64,000 nucleotides of DNA from Siphonodentalium dalli. Taxonomy: Eukaryota > Mollusca > Scaphopoda > Gadilida > Siphonodentaliidae. Location of the stretch: positions 176,612,556 through 176,676,555 of the forward strand of contig CP136067.1 in assembly GCA_032622095.1 (NCBI GenBank). The letters run 5' to 3'. This document shows, one piece after another, positions 58,688-64,000 of this stretch. Every line of letters begins with the position of its first letter. The first letter of the stretch is position 1. The translations under genes were made by a program, and so were the position numbers. Under the pieces are notes generated by a model. It was given only the letters and a program-made list of their open reading frames with translations, made no database searches and was not told the DNA's origin.

Positions 58688-59490
58688 GTAAGTACATGTA
58701 CCATAGGAATGATGCCAAAAGATCCAGGATGTCATTCTCTGCAGATGTATTTTAGACATGTTTGTGAATGATTAGGGATTGCCGGAAAACAAACCAAACC
58801 AAAGAGCGGCTAAATATTAATTTTTATTACACACCTATTGGTGATTTATAAGGATTTCTCTCTGAATGAAAAGTGATAATGTCACACCTGTCCCAGGTGA
58901 CAGCATGCAAATTTGACAGCTCTTAACTCGGCCTCAAATCTTGGAGGTCAAGTCAAATGAAGTCAAGTGGAATCAGTACATGTGTCACAAACATTCAAAT
59001 GACGTTTTTATCCAATTTTGTCGGAACTGTTTTTATTCCTTTACTCTTGGTTTGTACTGTCATGTATGTTGACCTGTGAATGTCAAAATGGCTGACAGCA
59101 CATATATGGCCAAGTCCCTATTATATCCTTGTAAAATCCATTATATATTTCCTTATATCACATAGTGTATATCTCACTAGTGACTAATAAGCACGTGCTT
59201 CCCGTCAATTTGGCAGCGCACCAATAAAACTACTTTACATTTATTAGGCGGATTAATACTATTTTGAAAAGCTGCATATGACACCAAAAACAGACGACAC
59301 AAAATGATTGATTTGTTCATCAAAGTAAAACTCTTGTCCAACTTCATTGCACTAACGAAAATAGACACAAAAAGCAAGAGGCAAATTGGGGGACTATATT
59401 TTTCATTGCAATCCTGAGCGTGCAATACTGTGATATATGGTTGTGAACGTCTCAGCCAACGATGTAAATATATGCATTTTTAAGCTTCTT

Positions 59491-59890
59491 TTAACCCTTT
59501 ACCCAACAAACCGGCCAAAACCGGCCAAATAAAGCGTCAACAGCCTAAAATATCTTCGGTCTGTCTCAATAGAACCATACAAATATGGATATCATTGGAA
59601 CCGGCTCCTTGACCACATTGTGATAGTTACAGTTATGCCCTGTGCCAATGCATTCTCTTATATATGCGAGTCGACCATAGGTCGCCTCGCATATATAAGA
59701 GAATGCATTGGCCTAAAAAAAATCTTTTTTTTAACACTTTTTACCATTTTTTCTTACATTCTTTAACAATTTAATATTTTTAATGTGTTAAGCCAATGCA
59801 TTCTCTTATATATGCGAGGCGACCTATGGTCGACTCGCATATATAAGAGAATGCATTGGCACAGGGCCCTTCTGTTGGGTAAAGGGTTAA
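59491..59890. mobile_element. TTAA MITE family 2, second full copy (400 bp)
   Basis: TTAA at 59491 and 59887, termini ccctttacccaaca / tgttgggtaaaggg. It holds two mirror-image hairpins (59645..59711 and 59793..59859) with the same ccaatgcattctcttatata arms as 23377..23825. The hairpins are nearly perfect, but the sequence between them differs from the 23.4 kb copy. Confidence 0.88.
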
Positions 59891-59948
59891 GGATTTAATT
59901 TGTTAAAAAGGCATAAAACTATTTTTTTCATGTGATATGCAAGATCTT

Positions 59949-60083
59949 CAACTCGTTATGTTGGGATATAAGATTTTATGAAACTCGTTTCATAAATTTG
60001 ATTCACAACTCGTCTATGACGCGTTATCAATCAAATTTATCAAACTTGTTTCATAAAATCTTATATCCCAACATAACTCGTTG
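59949..60083. repeat. Inverted repeat (caactcgttatgttgggata)
   Basis: The left arm, caactcgttatgttgggata running on to ttttatgaaac, is matched by its complement ending aacataactcgttg, around a loop of about 65 bases that is itself partly symmetric. Confidence 0.85.
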
Positions 60084-60336
60084 GAGATCCTCTATATCTT
60101 CCATACCCAAATAGTATGTTTCAACTATAAATTCTGAGCATGTGAGAGATGAGTTCTAGTATTGACAGTTCCATTGTCGAAAAATTAAATCGAGTTTAAT
60201 CATTACGTCACAAACATTCAAATGACGTTTTCATCCACGTAACTGAAATTGGGGCTCACCACGGGATAAACAGCTGACCAAGAACTATTTTGTCACATAT
60301 TATGTATAAAATTTATGAATTTTAATAGAAGAAAGT

Positions 60337-60487
60337 GTTAATTTGATTTTAAGCAGACTTACGCTGACATTTCTTCTCTGACATCCTTTTCATCGCCACG
60401 GACGCTCGTTCTCCTTTCCACTTCCGGTGGGTCTGTTCTATCAGCAATCTGAACATGTCAATTACAATGTAGCTCACAGTGGATTAA
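60337..60487 (+). repeat. Duplicated ~150-bp sequence, copy 1
   Basis: 'taatttgattttaagcagac' through 'ccacttccggtgggtc' to 'agctcacagtggattaac'; the second copy is at 60747..60900, and the tRNA-like sequence lies between them. Confidence 0.9.
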
Positions 60488-60671
60488 CATTCCCCTTCTT
60501 CTGTTCCTTTAATTTTGTTTTCTTTGAAGTTCTTTTCCATAAAATCCAGAACATGATATTATCTACATATGTACATGTACACACCGATACTTCTTGTCTA
60601 AAAATCCATCTCAATCCTCCCATTCTGGAAAACTGAGAGCAACTGCTCACCTGAAGCACCACGCTTGGTCA

Positions 60672-60747
60672 AACAGTTTGCCAGCTGTAGTGATCCTGGG
60701 CCCATAACCCAGAGGTCCGGGGATTGAAACCTCGCTCTGTTACCATT
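60672..60747 (+). tRNA. Initiator tRNA-Met-like sequence (probable pseudogene or SINE head)
   Basis: The 3' two thirds match eukaryotic initiator tRNA-Met: anticodon arm ctgggcccataacccag with CAT anticodon, then aggtc, T-arm cggggattgaaacctcg, and an acceptor strand ending ctctgttacca. The 5' acceptor strand aacag can pair with ctgtt. The D-arm is degraded and the B box (ggattgaaacc) departs from GGTTCGAATCC. An encoded cca is not typical of eukaryotic tRNA genes and suggests a retroposed tRNA or tRNA-derived SINE. Confidence 0.5.
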
Positions 60748-60900
60748 TGTTAATTTGATTTTAAGCAGACTTGCGCTGACATTTCTTCTCCGACATCCTT
60801 TTCATCGCCACGGACGCTTACTCTCTTTTCCACTTCCGGTGGGTCCGTTCTATCAGCAATCTGAACATGTCAATTACAATGTAGCTCACAGTGGATTAAC
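60747..60900 (+). repeat. Duplicated ~150-bp sequence, copy 2
   Basis: Matches 60337..60487 with few changes. The two copies flank the tRNA-like segment in the same orientation. Confidence 0.9.
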
Positions 60901-61045
60901 AGAAAGTGTGTAATAAATCAATTAATCAATTGGTTTCGATGATTACGTGACATAATTCGCATAGGTAATAGGACTGCTTACTCAATTTTTACCATGGCCG
61001 GACTCCCCAGGTGAATTATGTCAGGTAATCATTTAAACCAATTGA

Positions 61046-61414
61046 TTAAAGTGTTGTGAAACACTCCGGTAGGGTGATCAAATATAAATTGAGAATAATC
61101 TTGCTCAAAGTAGTTATTTTTTATGAATATTAATCCAAATTGACAACAAACACCATCATTCTTATATATTAATTAAATGCAATGGCTCTCGATGGCAAAA
61201 TCATTAGTGTTGGTTTATCGTTATAGTTGCGTCCCGAATGAGAGATGTAAATATTTACAATTGAGCGTCATTCAGACGATGTTTTCTATGGAGTGGTATG
61301 GTTAATTTCTTTGAAATTTTTGTAAATGTTAGTAGAATGCTACATTCCGCAGGTTGTACTCAGTACTCATTTATCAATTTCATGCACCCGAACAAGTCCA
61401 TAATATGTCTTTAA
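61046..61414 (+). mobile_element. TTAA MITE family 3, copy 1 (369 bp)
   Basis: TTAA flanks at 61046 and 61411; left end AAGTGTTGTGAAACACTCCG, right end CATAATATGTCT. There is little terminal inversion beyond AAG/CTT-type bases. It ends 26 bp before dynein intermediate chain exon 4. Confidence 0.75.
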
Positions 61415-61440
61415 TCTCTGTATAATCTATTCTATTGTAG

Positions 61441-61562
61441 CCCAAGAAAAACCAAGCCAAAACTCACTATTGTCAAGGTGACAGAAACATCAATACCTCC
61501 CAAGGAAAATGTCACATATTGTAAAGAGACGCAGACTGCCACGATGGAGCATGATGTGGATG
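61441..61562 (+). CDS. DYNC1I2: Cytoplasmic dynein intermediate chain, coding exon 4
   Basis: Acceptor tctattgtag, donor gtaagg. 122 nt; it completes Ser93 and leaves one base. Encodes PRKTKPKLTIVKVTETSIPP, KENVTYCKETQT (KETQT at residues ~121-125) and TATMEHDVD. The order matches vertebrate '[26 protein letters not shown]': the first part binds the DYNLT (Tctex) light chain and KETQT is the DYNLL (LC8) anchor. The C-terminal acidic segment, the roadblock-binding helix and the WD40 propeller are not in this window, so the gene continues past 64000. The start of intron 4 (to the window end) holds MITEs and repeats. Confidence 0.9.
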
Positions 61563-61752
61563 GTAAGGGTTAAAATTTTCATAGAAGTAGCGCATCTCCT
61601 AAGCTATGGAAGTTCTTGTGCTGGATATGTGTCTTTCAACAATTAGTACAACAATATCCGGGATTCTGAAGCTAATTAGCTAATTTTCATGTGGTTAAAA
61701 ATCAGTGAACTCATAAAAATCAAAGTGAATTTCATAAAAACTGCAGCTAATT

Positions 61753-62127
61753 TTAAAGTGATGTGAAACACTCCGCTGAGGTATTCAAAACTGATTAACA
61801 TTTAATCATGTCTCAATAAGTTATTTCCATAATTTTGATATCCAATAAGTCATAAAACAGTGTCATTGTCACAAACGAATTACATGTGTTGACTATTCTC
61901 GGTGGAATCGTTTCATAATGTTTATGACCAATAATGTGTCGCGATTAATGTAGTAAATATTTACATTTGTGCGTTGTTCAACTGTTGCGTTCTCTGAATT
62001 GTTACAGTCGATGTGGTTGGAATTTTAGATCATCTTAGTTGCTTGCTACATTCTTCCAGTGGAGATAGTGTTTGGATACTAATTTATCGATTTTATTCAC
62101 TTAAGTAAATCCATAATATGTCTTTAA
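61753..62127 (+). mobile_element. TTAA MITE family 3, copy 2 (375 bp)
   Basis: TTAA at 61753 and 62124, left AAGTGATGTGAAACACTCCG, right CATAATATGTCT. Its right TTAA is also the left TTAA of the next copy. Confidence 0.8.
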
Positions 62128-63749
62128 TGCGATGTTAAACACTCCGTTTTTGTGTTCTGAATGGAGTAGCAAATAATCTTTCCAAATCAGTTATTTTCAT
62201 AATTTTATTATCCAAATAGGCAGAAAACGGCTCACTGATATAAATGACGTACATGCAGTGAATATTGTTGGCAGTATCACTCTGATATGGTTATCACCCA
62301 ATAATTCATCGTGAATAAAGGAATAAATAATTACATGTAGGCATAGTTCGCCTTTGGTGTTCACTGAAATGGCACATTTTATATCATGGGAATTTTCGAC
62401 AATCTTACTTGATTGCTTCATTCTTCCAGCGGAGAAAGTGTTTGGAACTTTCGGTACTCAGAATCGGAATCAGAATGTTTATTCTGGTTTTCCGAATAGA
62501 AGAAAAGACTGGAAGAGTAGTACAGGGTGGACGATTGGGCAAATTTCAATAATAGAACAGACCGGAATAGAAGTGCAGGGCGGACAAATTATTAGATGTC
62601 TCAATATTCGAACAAGCCGATCATTGGCTATCAATCTGTCAACCCTCCCTTGGTATTTGCTGGTACTTGAGTGTCCAATAACTGTAATTGCATTCAATGT
62701 CAATGACATCCAGTTTTAACTGTTTTCGATATCTACCAGTACCAATACCGGTACATGTATTACTACTGGTACATGTGCCACTTTAGATGGGGTTGAGTGT
62801 CATGACATGGATGCGTAATTGGCTGTTGCCAGCTGTTGCTTATAAATTTATCAGTAAAAAGCTACAGCTTGTTACAGCTGGCAATTTTTATACGATTATG
62901 TCAGATTGAAATTGAAAAAAATAATAAACATATAGACTGGAATAAACTCATACAGGGCGGCAATTTTCATGAAAAAAAATAAACATACACGTATGTTTAT
63001 TCTGGACACTAGAGTATTACCAATCAAGGTCCCTGAAGGGTAGATACAATTAAGCGGAGTTTCCTCCAATTAGAAAACATTGATTAAATTGATTACATAC
63101 ATATATATTAAGCAAATAAATGTGGAAAATGAATGTGAGAATAAAATTATAATATAATATTTGGAACTGAATATAACAGATGTGTGTTTATTGTACACTG
63201 AGGCTGCCAGGGGTCGGTGCCATTGTGAGGACAGGGGTCGTACCAGCAGCACAGTGCGTCCAATCAATATGAATTATAAATTATGGTACTAACTTCTCAG
63301 TTTTGTTCCATTGAACATATTTTATTGTGACCCACAGTATATACAGTATAAATTACACATATTATTATAGACGTACAGATAGGTGTGGGCACAGAGGATC
63401 TGAGCACAAGTTGCCGAACTTAACAGAGCTCCTCTCCTCTGGCATTCAGCTGCTATTAAATGTATTATATTGAGATTGGTTCAAAATTTGCTGTTTAATG
63501 TGGGTGTTGGTGTGGCTATGGTTTTGCTATTGGGGGAGTAGGATACAAATTTGATGTGAGAATTATGAGAAACGGTCTGTAGAGGAAATAAAAGAATGTA
63601 CGGTACTATCTTGAAAATGTGCGTATTTAATGTTTCACTATAGTTCGGAATGTAAAACAGGAGATCTATTTCAGAGATCATGGCCACATTAAGTGCGTCC
63701 AACTATGCCCAGTTTTGTTCCCTGAAATAAGTCCACAATATGTCTTTAA
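62124..63749 (+). mobile_element. TTAA MITE family 3, copy 3, interrupted
   Basis: It starts TTAATGCGATGTTAAACACT directly at the end of copy 2 and follows the family to about 62445. The closing 'agtccacaatatgtctttaa' appears only at 63729..63749. The ~1.25 kb between is foreign and includes the dispersed repeat at 62846..63013. The interruption has no resolved TSD. Confidence 0.6.
62846..63013 (+). repeat. Dispersed ~170-bp repeat, copy 2
   Basis: Nearly identical to 57289..57475. Confidence 0.9.
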
Positions 63750-64000
63750 AAAACATTGGTCGCATTACTGGAATAATATTTGAGGCATGGTCAAAGTATT
63801 TGAGGATATGTCAGGCACTCGCTGAGATCAAAGTGGTCACTGCTAATATGTGTGAAACAAATTCTCATTTTTTATCTAAATGGGTGCATTATAGTGTTGA
63901 TCAACTAGTTGAAAATCAATCTCGACTTTTGTCAATGTCACAATTCACCTAGCCGAGACTGATGTTGTCGGCTAAATAAATTTGAATGACACATAATAAG
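63750..64000. other. Window end, no recognised content
   Basis: A 70-codon frame at 63740..63952 begins inside the MITE end and has no recognised family; the next dynein intermediate chain exon is not visible. Confidence 0.4.

Larger units (their letters stand above)
58688..61440 (+). other. Dynein intermediate chain intron 3
   Basis: Contains the TTAA MITE family 2 element, a long inverted repeat (59949..60083), a duplicated ~150-bp sequence, an initiator-tRNA-like sequence and a TTAA MITE ending 26 bp before the next exon. No further exon seen. Confidence 0.7.

Noticed and set aside
60672-60747. Functional initiator tRNA gene
   Set aside because: Degraded D arm, off-consensus B box and an encoded CCA; kept only as a tRNA-like feature.

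Overview
This is repeat-dense, AT-rich eukaryotic nuclear DNA with spliced genes (GT-AG introns), many palindromic mini-transposons, non-LTR retrotransposon fragments and satellites. The repeat style (ACATGTA-rich spacers, 'gagttatggcccttttcgac' repeats, GTCCGTCCGT runs) and the proteins suggest a marine invertebrate, most likely a mollusc such as a bivalve. That assignment is inference; no species marker is present. Two host genes can be supported. (1) A small HIG1-domain mitochondrial membrane protein (HIGD1A type, 87 aa) lies on the + strand in two coding exons, 23937..24003 and 26730..26926. (2) The 5' part of the cytoplasmic dynein intermediate chain lies on the + strand, with four coding exons at 49212..49310, 58009..58087, 58588..58687 and 61441..61562. 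Their phases fit exactly and give the first 133 residues, up to the light-chain-binding KETQT motif. The gene runs off the right edge. Everything else is transposon or repeat.

Layout. 1-8.3 kb: a roughly 2 kb segment present twice, a 158-bp tandem array, a 33-bp perfect hairpin and a 0.6 kb tandem dimer. 8.4-10.8 kb: a broken Ulp1/SENP-type protease gene, an SGNH-hydrolase-like scrap, a TTAA-flanked MITE and a LINE 3' end. 11-16 kb: long-inverted-repeat elements, hairpins and microsatellites. 16.9-18.7 kb: a 1.27 kb MULE with a 9-bp target-site duplication (TSD), nested in a TTAA MITE. 19.6-22.8 kb: further MITEs and a tandem repeat. 22.9-29.2 kb: the HIGD1A gene, whose intron and 3' flank are full of hairpin MITEs. 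29.8-34.7 kb: a 1.29 kb palindromic element with an apparent empty site nearby, a foldback with 16-bp repeats, and more TTAA MITEs. 37.9-48.9 kb: a single minus-strand LINE, cut open by a 1.77 kb hAT-like element (8-bp TSD) and by a 7.9 kb insertion. The larger insertion carries a broken unknown gene and, nested in that, a 7 kb foldback element. 48.9-64 kb: the dynein intermediate chain gene; intron 1 holds two elements with CAGGGTTTCC termini, one loaded with TGACCTTGA/TCAAGGTCA motifs, and the later introns hold TTAA MITEs and an initiator-tRNA-like sequence.

The window is mainly a record of nested transposition. Several insertion events can be read to the base because target duplications, interrupted reading frames or an unoccupied paralogous site survive. 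No operon-like or multi-gene host system was found.
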